DNA from: CALIKS01 sp964440295
GTDB lineage: Archaea > Thermoproteota > Nitrososphaeria_A > Caldarchaeales > Calditenuaceae
Reading direction: 5' to 3'
NCBI GenBank assembly: GCA_964440295.1
Contig: CAYTRT010000010.1
Coordinates: 1-38,548 of the forward strand
DNA: 38,548 nt
Shown: piece after piece, positions 8,648 to 16,947 of the stretch
Position numbering within the stretch: the first letter of the stretch is position 1
Layout of the letters: each line of letters begins with the position of its first letter
The notes under the pieces: model-generated
What the model was told of the DNA's origin: nothing
What the model saw: the letters and a program-made list of their open reading frames with translations, nothing else
Database searches by the model: none
Translations under genes and position numbers: made by a program

Positions 8648-8654
8648 GTTAAAT
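8648..8654 (+). promoter_or_regulatory. TATA-like element giving a leaderless DUF424 transcript
   Basis: GTTAAAT lies about 28 bases upstream of the ATG at 8679, the usual distance from an archaeal TATA box to the transcription start. No ribosome-binding sequence precedes the ATG. Together these suggest that transcription begins at or next to the start codon. Confidence 0.45.
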
Positions 8655-8678
8655 CCGAGTGATGCATTATTCAGATTA

Positions 8679-8993
8679 ATGACGGAGGACGACTGCCCGT
8701 TCTGGGTCAAGGTGCACCACTCAGTCACTGGAGAGGTAATCGTAGCGGCATGCGATAGGGGACTGCTAGGTAAGAAGATAAGAATTAGCGAGAAGTTCGA
8801 GACAAGAGTGTCGGAGGACTTCTACATGGGGAGAACCGCGAACTGGGAGCACGTTGCAAAACTAATAGAGACCGCGACAATCGTTAACCTCCTAGGCGAT
8901 GAAATCATCGAGGCAGCAACCGCGGCGGGAATCGTCCCAGAGGGAGCCTGCACAACGATAGGAGGAATAAGACACGTCCAGCTTATTAGGTGA
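8679..8993 (+). CDS. DUF424 family protein
   Basis: This 104-residue soluble protein matches the small archaeal DUF424 family. It has an N-terminal strand W-V-K-V-H-H, a central D/E-rich segment with Y-M-G-R, then A-T-I-V-N-L-L-G-D-E-I-I-E-A-A and a C-terminal I-G-G-I-R-H-V-Q. The family is almost exclusively archaeal and often sits near translation or ribosome genes, so its closeness to aIF-1A (divergent, 100 bases apart) fits a translation-related role, though none is proven. It ends 8 bases before the convergent RraA-like gene. Confidence 0.85.
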   Translation: MTEDDCPFWVKVHHSVTGEVIVAACDRGLLGKKIRISEKFETRVSEDFYMGRTANWEHVAKLIETATIVNLLGDEIIEAATAAGIVPEGACTTIGGIRHVQLIR

Positions 8994-9001
8994 GAAAATA
9001 C

Positions 9002-9685
9002 TTAGAGGACCCTGAATTTCTGGTACGCGGATAGAAACTCGACACCTCTCCTTATTGCCTCTCTGAAGCCAGACTCACGTTCGACCTTGTCCTCCGCGCG
9101 CTTAACTACCTCTTGGACAATCTCTTTAGGAATAACTACTACGCCGTCGAAGTCTCCGAAGATGAAGTCGCCTGGACGGACCTTTACGCCTCCGCAGTAT
9201 GTCGGGACTTCATACTCGTCGAAGTAGACCCTGCCCTTAGAGTCAGCTGGGGTAAAGGCTCGCGCGAATACCTGGAATGGCGGTTTTATCTCCCATATTC
9301 TAGGGACGTCCCTGACGGCGCCGTCGCTCACGGCTCCCACTGCTCCCCTGTGCCTCGCAGCGTTTGACATGAGCTCGCCCCACGAGGCTGCATGCGTAGT
9401 TCCATGCGTGGCCACCACCACGATGCATCCCTTATACATCGCCTGGAAGAATCGAGCCATCTTCTCCACGTCGTGCTCCGTCCTCTTAAAGGATGCGTAA
9501 GTAGAGATCGTGAGTGTGAAGGCTGGGCCAGCAATCTTGACGTCTGGATAGATCGGCCTCAAAGAGTTATCCATGACTTGATTAGTATATCCCATATCGT
9601 CTAGAATGTCGGAGATTGCGGGAGTGTAGAGCCTCTTGAGCCTCTCAGAGAGCGCTAGCGCCTCCTCAATACTTATCGACGCCAT
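9002..9685 (-). CDS. RraA-like / 4-hydroxy-4-methyl-2-oxoglutarate aldolase family protein
   Basis: This 227-residue protein carries the RraA/HMG-aldolase core. G-E-L-M-S-N-A-A is followed by G-A-V-G-A-V-S-D-G-A-V-R-D-V, giving the Arg and Asp of the metal-pyruvate site, and then G-D-F-I-F-G-D-F-D-G-V-V-V-I-P. Class II members cleave 4-hydroxy-2-oxoacids to pyruvate plus an oxoacid. In archaea the family includes many enzymes of unknown substrate, so the aldolase activity is likely but the substrate is open. It is the last gene of a four-gene minus-strand cluster and starts 59 bases after the M19 peptidase stop. Confidence 0.85.
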   Translation of the reverse strand: MASISIEEALALSERLKRLYTPAISDILDDMGYTNQVMDNSLRPIYPDVKIAGPAFTLTISTYASFKRTEHDVEKMARFFQAMYKGCIVVVATHGTTHAASWGELMSNAARHRGAVGAVSDGAVRDVPRIWEIKPPFQVFARAFTPADSKGRVYFDEYEVPTYCGGVKVRPGDFIFGDFDGVVVIPKEIVQEVVKRAEDKVERESGFREAIRRGVEFLSAYQKFRVL

Positions 9686-9744
9686 GGCCTACTCACTCTA
9701 GACCCACGCTTTAACCATTATTTTCCGGCGAAGGACAGCGCCTC

Positions 9745-10797
9745 TCAGAAGGGCTTATCAGTCCACCTCGAGGCATTGGCTTGTACTACCCTGTAGGCAT
9801 TCCTAAACGCTATCTTCTCCACGTCGCTCTCAGACAGCCCCCTGCGTAACAGCTCCGCCCAGAGGTTTCCAAACTTAGTTATGTCTTCAAGCCCCCTCGG
9901 CTCCTCGACGTGCATTATGCCGAAGAAGTCCGTGCCTATTGCTAGGTTCTCTACGCCGAAGTTCTGATAAACATAGACGATGTGGTCTGCAAGCGTTTTT
10001 ACGTCTGCGACCTTACCGATCGTGGGCTCAATCATCGTTATTCCGACGACACCGCCGTTCTTCTTGAGAGCCTCCAGCTCCTCGTCATCAAGATTTCTCA
10101 CATGCCTATGCACTGAGCTGATGTTTGCGTGGCTAACTATCGCAGGCAGCTTAGACATGCTCAGCACGTCCAGCGTGCTTCTCTTGCTGGCGTGGGCCAT
10201 GTCGATTATTACGCCGAGCTCGTTGCACCTCCTCACCAACTCCTCGCCGTCCCCAGTCAATCCATAGTCACGCTTCGACATGCATGATGCCGCGAACTTG
10301 TTGTCGAAGTTCCAAGTAAACTGCAGGGACCTCACGCCGAGCATGTAGAATAAGTCTATGTCCTCGATGTCTTCCAGCGGCTCCGAGCCCTCGATGGCTA
10401 TGAGTAGCCATGTCCTGCCGTCGCTGAGAACCTTCTCGACGTCGCTCTTCCTATAGAGGAGCGCCAGCGAGTCTGGATAGGACGATAGAAGGTTATAGTA
10501 GGTCTTTATGTGTTCTAGCGTGATCAATGTTGGTGAGCGTATCCTCATTGCTCCTACTTTTACGCCGTAGCCTGAGGTCTGCTGTCCGAGTCGGTAAGCG
10601 TTCAACGATGGAATGATGTGAGCTATGGATGAGAAAATTATCTTGGCGTTTGCCCTCCTGAACTTAGGAATATCCCCATGCCTGCCGGGCAGGTCTACTC
10701 CGAAGTCCTCCGCCTTAAACTTCAGCCCATAGCCACCTAGAAAGTAGTAAAGCGAGATATCCTCGTGCAAGTCTACGAGCGGTGGATTTAGACTCAT
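9745..10797 (-). CDS. Membrane dipeptidase-type hydrolase (peptidase M19)
   Basis: This 350-residue TIM-barrel metallohydrolase has all M19 ligands in order: H-x-D in D-L-H-E-D near residue 11, the bridging Glu in A-I-E-G-S-E-P near 125, His in D-M-A-H-A-S and in V-S-H-A-N, and Asp in I-G-T-D-F-F-G. The family hydrolyses dipeptides, often with D- or dehydro-residues at the C-terminal side. No signal peptide or membrane segment is seen, so it is cytoplasmic. Together with peptide-type ABC importers in the same window it fits intracellular cleavage of imported dipeptides, which is inference. It lies 43 bases downstream of the aminotransferase gene. Confidence 0.9.
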   Translation of the reverse strand: MSLNPPLVDLHEDISLYYFLGGYGLKFKAEDFGVDLPGRHGDIPKFRRANAKIIFSSIAHIIPSLNAYRLGQQTSGYGVKVGAMRIRSPTLITLEHIKTYYNLLSSYPDSLALLYRKSDVEKVLSDGRTWLLIAIEGSEPLEDIEDIDLFYMLGVRSLQFTWNFDNKFAASCMSKRDYGLTGDGEELVRRCNELGVIIDMAHASKRSTLDVLSMSKLPAIVSHANISSVHRHVRNLDDEELEALKKNGGVVGITMIEPTIGKVADVKTLADHIVYVYQNFGVENLAIGTDFFGIMHVEEPRGLEDITKFGNLWAELLRRGLSESDVEKIAFRNAYRVVQANASRWTDKPF

Positions 10798-10840
10798 GAT
10801 TGGTCAGGAAAAAATTAGTGCCGATGCTTTTAAGCCTTAT

Positions 10841-12046
10841 CTATTTAGCGCCGCTGAGGACTGAGGTGAAGACCTGCGCGGCTACTTCTGCGCCCTCGGC
10901 GATGAATCCCAGCTCTCGGAGCGCTGAGCTTATCGCCATTAGCGTTGGGAGCAGATACTTTGCAGAGGCGGTGGTGCCCATGTGGGCCACCCTGATCATC
11001 CTTCCGCTCAGCTGTCCTAGGCCTCCTCCAATCATTATTCTATGCTTTGTGAGGAGGATTTTCATCAGTTCCTTTGCGCGTCCGTCAAGCTGGGGAGGCA
11101 TCCTTGCGGCGGTGAGGGTGGGCGAGGCGTATTGCTCGTCTCTCGCAAGCGGCGGTAGTCCGAGCTGCTTCAGCGCTGCCCTCGTGGCGGCTGCTGCTCT
11201 TCTATGCCTCTCATATCTCTTCTCGAGACCCTCATCTAGCGCTGCTTGGGCCGCCTCCTTCAACGCAAGTATTGAGTAGGTGTTCACCGTCGTGGGGAAT
11301 GGGTGTCCCATCTCGCTCCACTCAGTGATGTAGTGCCGCCAGACTTTCAGGTTGGTGAACCATGTGCCTGGATTGACGATTCCCTTCTCAACCCGGCTCC
11401 AGACCTCGCTGCTGATGGCGACCGGGACAGCGCTAGGAATACTGTTGAGACACTTGTTTGCGTATCCGATGCAGAAGTCTATTCCCCAGCCATCCACGTC
11501 CATCTCTGCGCCCCCGAAGGCAGAGATCGCGTCGACCAGCGTCAGGAGACCATACTTCTTCGCTATCCTCACGTATTCTGGCACTGGATTAAAGATACCT
11601 GTCGATGACTCGTTCTGGACGACGAGCAGCGCCCTAGCGTCCTTGTTCTCGTCTAGGACAGCCTTCAGGCGCTCGGGACTCACTATCTCCCCCATATCGG
11701 CCTTGACAGGCACCGCCTTCCTACCGCAGTGCTCAGCCAGCTCAGTCAGCCTATTCCCGAAGAAGCCATTATCGATCGTCACTACTTTCTCTCCGGGGTT
11801 TGCTATGTTTACGATGCCCATCTCGACGGCGACGCTGCCCGGGGTCGCCAGTATTATTACCTCAGACATCGTCTTGAAGATCTTCTTCATCAGCTCCGTG
11901 GTCTCGACGTATATTTTCCCCCACTCTGCGCCGTAGTGTGGATAGAACCTTCCGCCTAGTACCTGCCTAACTCTTGGGTGAAGCTCGCTGGGGCCGGGAA
12001 TCATAAGTATCGGGTCATCGCCCCAGATTAGGTATTCGCTACTCAT
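10841..12046 (-). CDS. Class V aminotransferase, alanine/serine-glyoxylate type
   Basis: This 401-residue PLP enzyme begins with L-M-I-P-G-P-S-E-L-H-P-R-V and has A-T-P-G-S-V-A-V-E near residue 67, D-A-I-S-A-F-G-G with the cofactor-contacting Asp, and the Schiff-base Lys in G-Y-A-N-K-C-L-N-S. H-P-F-P-T-T-V-N-T-Y follows, a signature of the alanine-glyoxylate, serine-glyoxylate and ureidoglycine-glyoxylate subgroup. The amino donor cannot be told from sequence. It lies in the cluster between the epimerase (upstream) and the M19 peptidase, with only 40-odd bases on each side, so the genes are probably co-transcribed. Confidence 0.9.
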   Translation of the reverse strand: MSSEYLIWGDDPILMIPGPSELHPRVRQVLGGRFYPHYGAEWGKIYVETTELMKKIFKTMSEVIILATPGSVAVEMGIVNIANPGEKVVTIDNGFFGNRLTELAEHCGRKAVPVKADMGEIVSPERLKAVLDENKDARALLVVQNESSTGIFNPVPEYVRIAKKYGLLTLVDAISAFGGAEMDVDGWGIDFCIGYANKCLNSIPSAVPVAISSEVWSRVEKGIVNPGTWFTNLKVWRHYITEWSEMGHPFPTTVNTYSILALKEAAQAALDEGLEKRYERHRRAAAATRAALKQLGLPPLARDEQYASPTLTAARMPPQLDGRAKELMKILLTKHRIMIGGGLGQLSGRMIRVAHMGTTASAKYLLPTLMAISSALRELGFIAEGAEVAAQVFTSVLSGAK

Positions 12047-12090
12047 GCGTCAATACACACCTCGCCACATAATAAACCATGCATGACGCG

Positions 12091-13059
12091 TCACTTTAGA
12101 TCCGAAACGTCGAGCCTGCCCTCCTTCTTCAACTTCTCGAAGAAGCTCGCCGTCTCCAAGAACCCTTCACGAGGCGGGGTCTTTCTCAGCGGCCCCAAGT
12201 CTCTCTCAGCTGCCGAGTCATCTAAGTCAGTCGCAAGCGCAAGCGGTGTCGGGTCGTAAGTGATCTTTCCTCTAATGTTGGGGAACAGCTCCTCTATCAG
12301 CTTGATGATGTCTGCAACGTGCATGATTGCTCCCCGGACGTTGTATACCCTTGCGCCCTTCAGCTCCCTCATCGCGGCGGTCACAAACATATGTGCAATG
12401 TCCCTAATGTACTGAATGTCTACTACTCCTCCAAACTTAATCTTGAAGGGCATGTCTGCCACGGCTGCCTTTATTGCGCGTGTTATGTCTGCTGTTGCAC
12501 CTACGTCTCTCCCGAAGCCGTAGACTATGTAGGGCCTGAAGGATGCGCTCGGTATACCCTCCTCGTGCCAGTAGGCGTTTGCGCAGAGCTCGTTACAGAC
12601 CTTGAATGCGCCGTAGTGCGTGACCGGCCTTAGCGGCACATCTTCAGGAATTGGCTTGACCTTGTAGTGCTCCGGCGGGCTGAGCGCGGCTATGGAGCTC
12701 GCATAGACCACCATTCTAACCTTGTCCTTATGCTTCTTAGCGGCTTCGAATACCCTGATCGTTCCTATCACGTTTACCATCGCGCCGGCCACAGGGTCTT
12801 TTCGACACGCAGGTATCTGGAGAGCCGCCAAGTGTATTATCCTATCAACGCCGTACTTCTCTACCGCGTTCTCGATCACGCCTTCAGCAGTTATGTCTCC
12901 CTCGACGAATGGGAGATTCTTGGCCTCAGGCACGACCCAGTCAATCCTAGAGTAGTCACGCTTCACGTCAAGCAAGACTACTCGCTCACCAATATCTAGC
13001 AATTCACGAATAATCCAAGACCCGAAAAACCCGGCAGCACCCGTAATCAGTACGGTCAA
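12091..13059 (-). CDS. NAD-dependent epimerase/dehydratase (extended SDR)
   Basis: This 322-residue extended short-chain dehydrogenase has the Rossmann motif T-G-A-A-G-F-F-G-S at residues 6-14, the H-L-A-A-L motif near 76 and the catalytic Y-G-A-F-K near 148-152, with S-S-I upstream supplying the Ser. The start is TTG: an in-frame TGA lies two codons upstream and the Rossmann strand begins immediately after, so no ATG start is possible. It resembles nucleotide-sugar epimerases or sugar/uronate dehydrogenases; the substrate is unknown. It leads the four-gene minus-strand cluster and has a good TATA box at 13095-13102. Confidence 0.88.
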   Translation of the reverse strand: MTVLITGAAGFFGSWIIRELLDIGERVVLLDVKRDYSRIDWVVPEAKNLPFVEGDITAEGVIENAVEKYGVDRIIHLAALQIPACRKDPVAGAMVNVIGTIRVFEAAKKHKDKVRMVVYASSIAALSPPEHYKVKPIPEDVPLRPVTHYGAFKVCNELCANAYWHEEGIPSASFRPYIVYGFGRDVGATADITRAIKAAVADMPFKIKFGGVVDIQYIRDIAHMFVTAAMRELKGARVYNVRGAIMHVADIIKLIEELFPNIRGKITYDPTPLALATDLDDSAAERDLGPLRKTPPREGFLETASFFEKLKKEGRLDVSDLK

Positions 13060-13094
13060 GACAAATCACTCGTATTATAAGATGTCAAACCCAT

Positions 13095-13102
13095 TATTTA
13101 TA
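13095..13102 (-). promoter_or_regulatory. TATA box for the epimerase-led cluster
   Basis: On the minus strand the sequence reads TATAAATA, centred 39 bases before the TTG start at 13059. This predicts a transcription start near 13072 and a leader of about a dozen bases. It is the clearest TATA match in the divergent region 13060-13182. Confidence 0.6.
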
Positions 13103-13143
13103 GAAATCTCTAAGCAGGCTCTAACCGGCCCTTTTAGGCGAAC

Positions 13144-13152
13144 AAATATAAA
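13144..13152 (+). promoter_or_regulatory. TATA box for the inositol-phosphate enzyme gene
   Basis: AAATATAAA is centred about 35 bases upstream of the ATG at 13183, predicting a transcription start near 13174. It faces the minus-strand TATA box about 50 bases away, so the region is a compact divergent promoter pair. Confidence 0.55.
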
Positions 13153-13182
13153 CCATGAATACACAAAATTTACAGAGTCTTT

Positions 13183-15060
13183 ATGCATGCCGTGATCATC
13201 GCTGCCGGCAAAGCGACCCGCATGGCTCCACACTCATTCGTCACTCCTAAATCACTTATGGAGATAGAGTCTGGACTACCCATCATAAAATTTGTGATCG
13301 AACAACTACGGAAGGCAGGCATCCAAGACATAGTAGTAGTCGTCAGAAAGGAGAATTCGCATCACTTCAATAAGATAACAGATGGCTTTAAGATCATAGA
13401 GGTTGACTGCGAGGAGGAGTTCGGCAATCTTTACAGCGCCTTAGTCGGAGGAAGGACAGTTAATGATGGATTCCTCCTGCTCATGTCTGATCACGTTTTT
13501 GAGGTCGAGATGGTTAGAAGAGTCCTCGACAATGCTGAGAAGACTGACAAAGCATTTGTGTTGTGCCTAGATAAGGAGCCCTCCCTCAAGGCGGCGGAGG
13601 AGGGGCTTAAAATCCTAATCAATGGTGGGAAAGTCGCGAAGGCTGGAAAGGACCTCCCACCAGTCTATGGCATAGACACCGGCATCATATACTGTGGATC
13701 TAGGGCGATTTCCTACTTTAGCGAGGCAGTTGAGAAGCATGGAAAGAACTGCTCGATTAAGGATGCGCTAAACCTTGCGGTCGAGAAGGACGACGTTGAC
13801 TTTGTTGATGTTACTGGACTCTTATGGCAGGACGTAGACACGCTTGAAGACCTAGAGAAAGCAAGAGAAATTTACTGGGAGATTCTTAGAAGAGACATCA
13901 CAAAGACGAGCGACGGCATAGTGAGCAGATACATTAACAGACAGATCTCCAGTAGAATATCCATACAGCTATACCGATCCGGCATATTCATCAATCCAGA
14001 CATAATATCCCTCATAGGATTCCTAATAGCATGCCTAGGAGGAATCACAATAATCCTGGGACACCTAATCATCGGTGGACTATTAGTACAGGCCTCTTCA
14101 ATAATCGATGGAATTGACGGAGAGATCGCGCGGCTCTTCAAGAAGCCCAGCATAAGGGGTGGAATCCTTGATCTACTACTCGACAGAATAGCAGACATCT
14201 TCATAGTAATAGCAATTGTCGTCTCCTCTTGGCCCATAGGAGTACTTGAGGGAGTCGCCTCACTCATGGCCGCAGCGAACGTCGTGCTTGTGAACTATGC
14301 TACACAACTACTGGAGACTAACAGAGTAAGAGTGGATGCGCTTAGGAAGATTCCGGCGACTAGAGACGTAAGACTCATGGTAGTTGCCATCTGCTGCATC
14401 GCTGGTTATCCATTCTTATCAATCTACTATCTCGCATTCATGCCGCTGATTTACCTAGCTGCAGGATATGTTTTGGTTCTAAAAATGCGTGAAGCAGAGC
14501 GTGGATTCGTTCACAGAAAGAGGAGCTGGAGCATCTGGCCATATATACCCGCAGGAATAGGAGTAAAGACATCAATCAACTCCATCGTCCAGAATGGCCT
14601 AAGATTACTATTCGCCCTGCTCATAACACATCTACTGCTGCCACCATTCTCAGACGTAGTGATTACTCAACGACCAATAGAGCTAAGCCTAGGCATCTTC
14701 ATACCCATAATCGAGGCATCCATAATCATCTACCTAGGCTCCAAAATCCTAATATCCAGCGGAGTAATAATCGAGTACGTCTCGCTCCGCCTAGTCGAGA
14801 GGCTAAAAATCACCACGTACCTCATCAGAGAAATCATAAAAGACCTATCATACCTATTCTTCTCCGCCGTTCTATGGAGCTATTCTTGGCACTTCGCAGA
14901 AATACCAGTAATAGGCCCATACATAATCAAGCTAATCATACCCACAATCTCGTTCCTAATCATATACATGGTATACAGAATCACAAAAAGAATATACAAC
15001 ACCTACCGCGAAGTACTAGAAGAAAAAGCAAGAAACATAGAAAGCAAGTCCCAACCATAG
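13183..15060 (+). CDS. Bifunctional inositol-1-phosphate cytidylyltransferase / CDP-alcohol phosphatidyltransferase with extra C-terminal membrane region
   Basis: The protein has 625 residues. Residues 1-232 are a sugar-nucleotidyltransferase domain with A-A-G-K-A-T-R-M near residue 7, S-D-H near 102 and D-V-D near 217. Residues about 245-440 are a membrane CDP-alcohol transferase with the complete motif D309-G-x-D312-G-x-x-A-R-(x8)-G326-xxx-D330-xxx-D334. This is the architecture of the IPCT/DIPPS enzyme that activates inositol-1-phosphate with CTP and forms di-myo-inositol phosphate phosphate, a thermoprotectant precursor in hyperthermophiles. The known fusion is, from memory, about 430 residues. 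Here about 180 further residues add roughly four membrane segments and a basic tail whose function I do not recognise. A related transferase making an inositol phospholipid is the alternative. Confidence 0.83.
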   Translation: MHAVIIAAGKATRMAPHSFVTPKSLMEIESGLPIIKFVIEQLRKAGIQDIVVVVRKENSHHFNKITDGFKIIEVDCEEEFGNLYSALVGGRTVNDGFLLLMSDHVFEVEMVRRVLDNAEKTDKAFVLCLDKEPSLKAAEEGLKILINGGKVAKAGKDLPPVYGIDTGIIYCGSRAISYFSEAVEKHGKNCSIKDALNLAVEKDDVDFVDVTGLLWQDVDTLEDLEKAREIYWEILRRDITKTSDGIVSRYINRQISSRISIQLYRSGIFINPDIISLIGFLIACLGGITIILGHLIIGGLLVQASSIIDGIDGEIARLFKKPSIRGGILDLLLDRIADIFIVIAIVVSSWPIGVLEGVASLMAAANVVLVNYATQLLETNRVRVDALRKIPATRDVRLMVVAICCIAGYPFLSIYYLAFMPLIYLAAGYVLVLKMREAERGFVHRKRSWSIWPYIPAGIGVKTSINSIVQNGLRLLFALLITHLLLPPFSDVVITQRPIELSLGIFIPIIEASIIIYLGSKILISSGVIIEYVSLRLVERLKITTYLIREIIKDLSYLFFSAVLWSYSWHFAEIPVIGPYIIKLIIPTISFLIIYMVYRITKRIYNTYREVLEEKARNIESKSQP

Positions 15061-15269
15061 CTACACCAATACCCGGCAGCACACATAAGAAATAAATAAT
15101 TAATCATGTCAAACCCTATTTAAACAGCTTCACAAATAATATACTATGAGAAATGAATGCATAATATACTTGGAAAAAAGACAGCAAAACCAACCAAAGG
15201 ACCACGATGAAAAATTCGTTAAGCAATTTTCAACAAAAATCATTAACGCTTAACACTACTCGTCGACAG
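15061..15269. other. AT-rich intergenic stretch before the first assembly gap
   Basis: This stretch follows the inositol-phosphate enzyme stop and runs to the first copy of the duplicated gap-edge sequence. I see no credible coding region, RNA gene or repeat in it. The plus strand is notably A-rich, continuing the composition of the 3' end of the preceding gene. Confidence 0.6.
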
Positions 15270-15324
15270 GCAATACTGTATACATGGACCGGGCGGGATT
15301 CGAACCCGCGGCCTCCCGCGTGCA
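15270..15324. repeat. Left copy of a 55-base duplication abutting the assembly gap (contains a truncated tRNA-Ala)
   Basis: These 55 bases are identical to 15425-15479. They contain 15 bases of tRNA-Ala 3' flank and the 3'-terminal 40 bases of the tRNA (15285-15324, minus strand), then stop exactly at the run of N. The coincidence with the gap edge, on both sides, makes an unmerged contig overlap the most likely origin. A second tRNA-Ala gene should not be counted here. Confidence 0.85.
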
Positions 15325-15424
15325 NNNNNNNNNNNNNNNNNNNNNNNNNNNNNNNNNNNNNNNNNNNNNNNNNNNNNNNNNNNNNNNNNNNNNNNNNNNN
15401 NNNNNNNNNNNNNNNNNNNNNNNN
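15325..15424. other. Assembly gap of 100 N
   Basis: This is a run of exactly 100 N, a conventional placeholder length that says nothing about the true distance. Both edges end in the same 55-base sequence, so the real gap may be zero or negative. Confidence 0.95.
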
Positions 15425-15439
15425 GCAATACTGTATACA

Positions 15440-15511
15440 TGGACCGGGCGGGATTCGAACCCGCGGCCTCCCGCGTGCAAGGCGGGCGATCTACCACTGA
15501 TCTACCGGCCC
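15440..15511 (-). tRNA. tRNA-Ala (anticodon TGC)
   Basis: The 72-base gene on the minus strand folds fully: 7-bp acceptor stem, 4-bp D stem GATC/GATC, anticodon stem CCCGC/GCGGG with loop CTTGCAC (anticodon TGC), 5-base variable loop, and T stem GCGGG/CCCGC around TTCGAAT. The acceptor has the G3-U70 pair that identifies tRNA-Ala to its synthetase, and discriminator A. The CCA end is not encoded. There is no intron. Its 3' half is repeated at the gap edge to the left. Confidence 0.96.
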
Positions 15512-15537
15512 ACTGTTTTAGATCTGTTCAGTCCATC

Positions 15538-16734
15538 CTAAATAGGTTTAGCGCCTAGAGATTCTAGAATCATTGGGGTGTTCCAGGACACTAAGTGTTC
15601 CGAGGGGTCCTTCAATGCGTTTCCAGTAAGTATGCATACTGCGGTCTCGTCTCTTCCTATTCTTCCCTCGTCTAATAGTTTCTTGAGCCCAGCGATTGTG
15701 GAGGCTCCTGCCGGCTCGCAGGCCACTCCCTCAGTCGTTGCTAGGAGTCTGAGGCCGTCTAAGATCTCGTCGTCAGACACGCTTACGGCTATGCCGCGGG
15801 AGTCCTTGACCGCTCTTACGCCCTTCTTCCAATTGACTGGTTTGCCTATCCTAATAGCGGTGGCAATTGTCTCGGGATTGTCCCAAAACCTGATGGAGGA
15901 CGCGTTGTTCGTGAGCATCTCAACTATGGGGGCTGCGCCTCTGGCCTGTACTCCGACGAGCCGGGGGAAATCATCTATGACTCCATACAGTTGGAGCTCC
16001 TTGAAGCCCTTCCAGATCGCAGATATGTTCCCAGAGTTTCCGACAGGCACAACGACGTTGATGTCTGTCCTACCGAGCTGCTCCCAGATCTCGAAGGACA
16101 CCGTCTTCTGTCCCTCAATCCTCCAGGGATTAACAGAGTTTAAGAGATAGGCTCCCGTCTCGGACGCGCTTCTAAACGCTATGCTTAGGGCCTCGTCAAA
16201 GTTGCCTCGGACCTGATACACCTTCGCGCCATGTATCCTAGCTTGGAAAAGCTTGCCGATAGCAACTTTGCCCTCAGGGATCAATACGATGCATTCAAGT
16301 CCAGCCCTAGCTGAGTACGCTGCGAGGGAGGCAGATGTATTTCCCGTAGATGCGCACATTACTCTGCGGGCTCCGATTCTAAGAGCCGTCGAGACGCCGA
16401 CACTCATCCCTCTGTCCTTGAAGCTACCTGTAGGGTTAAGTCCCTCCAGCTTGAGGTAGAGCTCCTTGACGCCTAAGATTCTCGCAAGCCGCTCACACCT
16501 AACAAGCCGCGTAAAGCCCTCGCCGAGACTAACAACTCCATCACCAAAGTCTGGCAGAAGCTCAGCATACCTCCAGATACTCTCAACCCTACCTCTCAAC
16601 AAATCCCTACTGAAGACACGGTCAGTATCGACAATGACGTCGAGTAGGTCGCCACACCTCGAACAAGTATAAACAACTTCATTGGCGCCATACTCAGCCC
16701 CACAGCCAATGCAGCGGAGCGAAAAATTCTTCAT
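15538..16734 (-). CDS. thrC: Threonine synthase
   Basis: This PLP fold-type II enzyme converts O-phosphohomoserine to threonine. It begins with a zinc-ribbon-like C-x2-C...C-x2-C segment typical of archaeal and plant-type threonine synthases. N-P-T-G-S-F-K-D-R-G follows, with the Schiff-base Lys, then A-S-T-G-N-T-S-A-S as phosphate loop and P-V-G-N-S-G-N near the middle. I prefer the ATG at 16734, because GGAG lies five bases upstream. The longer GTG form at 16749 would include that ribosome-binding sequence in coding DNA. Length is then 398 residues, normal for the family. It lies directly downstream of a small membrane-protein gene. Confidence 0.94.
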   Translation of the reverse strand: MKNFSLRCIGCGAEYGANEVVYTCSRCGDLLDVIVDTDRVFSRDLLRGRVESIWRYAELLPDFGDGVVSLGEGFTRLVRCERLARILGVKELYLKLEGLNPTGSFKDRGMSVGVSTALRIGARRVMCASTGNTSASLAAYSARAGLECIVLIPEGKVAIGKLFQARIHGAKVYQVRGNFDEALSIAFRSASETGAYLLNSVNPWRIEGQKTVSFEIWEQLGRTDINVVVPVGNSGNISAIWKGFKELQLYGVIDDFPRLVGVQARGAAPIVEMLTNNASSIRFWDNPETIATAIRIGKPVNWKKGVRAVKDSRGIAVSVSDDEILDGLRLLATTEGVACEPAGASTIAGLKKLLDEGRIGRDETAVCILTGNALKDPSEHLVSWNTPMILESLGAKPI

Positions 16735-16752
16735 AGGCTCCAGACCCACGGA

Positions 16753-16947
16753 CTAGCTAAACAAGGCCAAAACACTAGCTAGGATTAGAAGACCGACGAC
16801 AAAAAAATTAAGGACGGGAAAAACAGCCGCTATCCCAAAATCAACGCTCAATAGATCCACCAACATCTTCGCAGACAGCGCGAGCCCAAGAACACCCAAC
16901 AACTTAGCCGCAACCCTCAAAATAACCACAGCCCGGACAGCAACCAA
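16753..16947 (-). CDS. Small hypothetical membrane protein
   Basis: This possible 64-residue protein has two hydrophobic segments (about 8-30 and 40-63) and almost no soluble part. The start would be TTG at 16947; an in-frame TGA lies a few codons upstream and no ATG is available. It ends 18 bases before the preferred thrC start, which suggests co-transcription. I recognise no family. The local plus strand is strongly A/C-rich, which by itself favours long Leu/Val-rich reading on the minus strand, so this may be a chance frame. Confidence 0.4.
   Translation of the reverse strand: MVAVRAVVILRVAAKLLGVLGLALSAKMLVDLLSVDFGIAAVFPVLNFFVVGLLILASVLALFS

Noticed and set aside
10800..12000. Long plus-strand frames at 10800-11279 and 11352-11936
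   Set aside because: They are antisense to the aminotransferase gene, which has a full set of PLP-enzyme motifs. Their translations are Ser/Pro/Leu-rich without family motifs.
15285..15324. A second, truncated tRNA-Ala gene
   Set aside because: It is the 40-base tRNA part of a 55-base block copied exactly at the other gap edge. I treat it as an assembly overlap or att remnant, not a gene.
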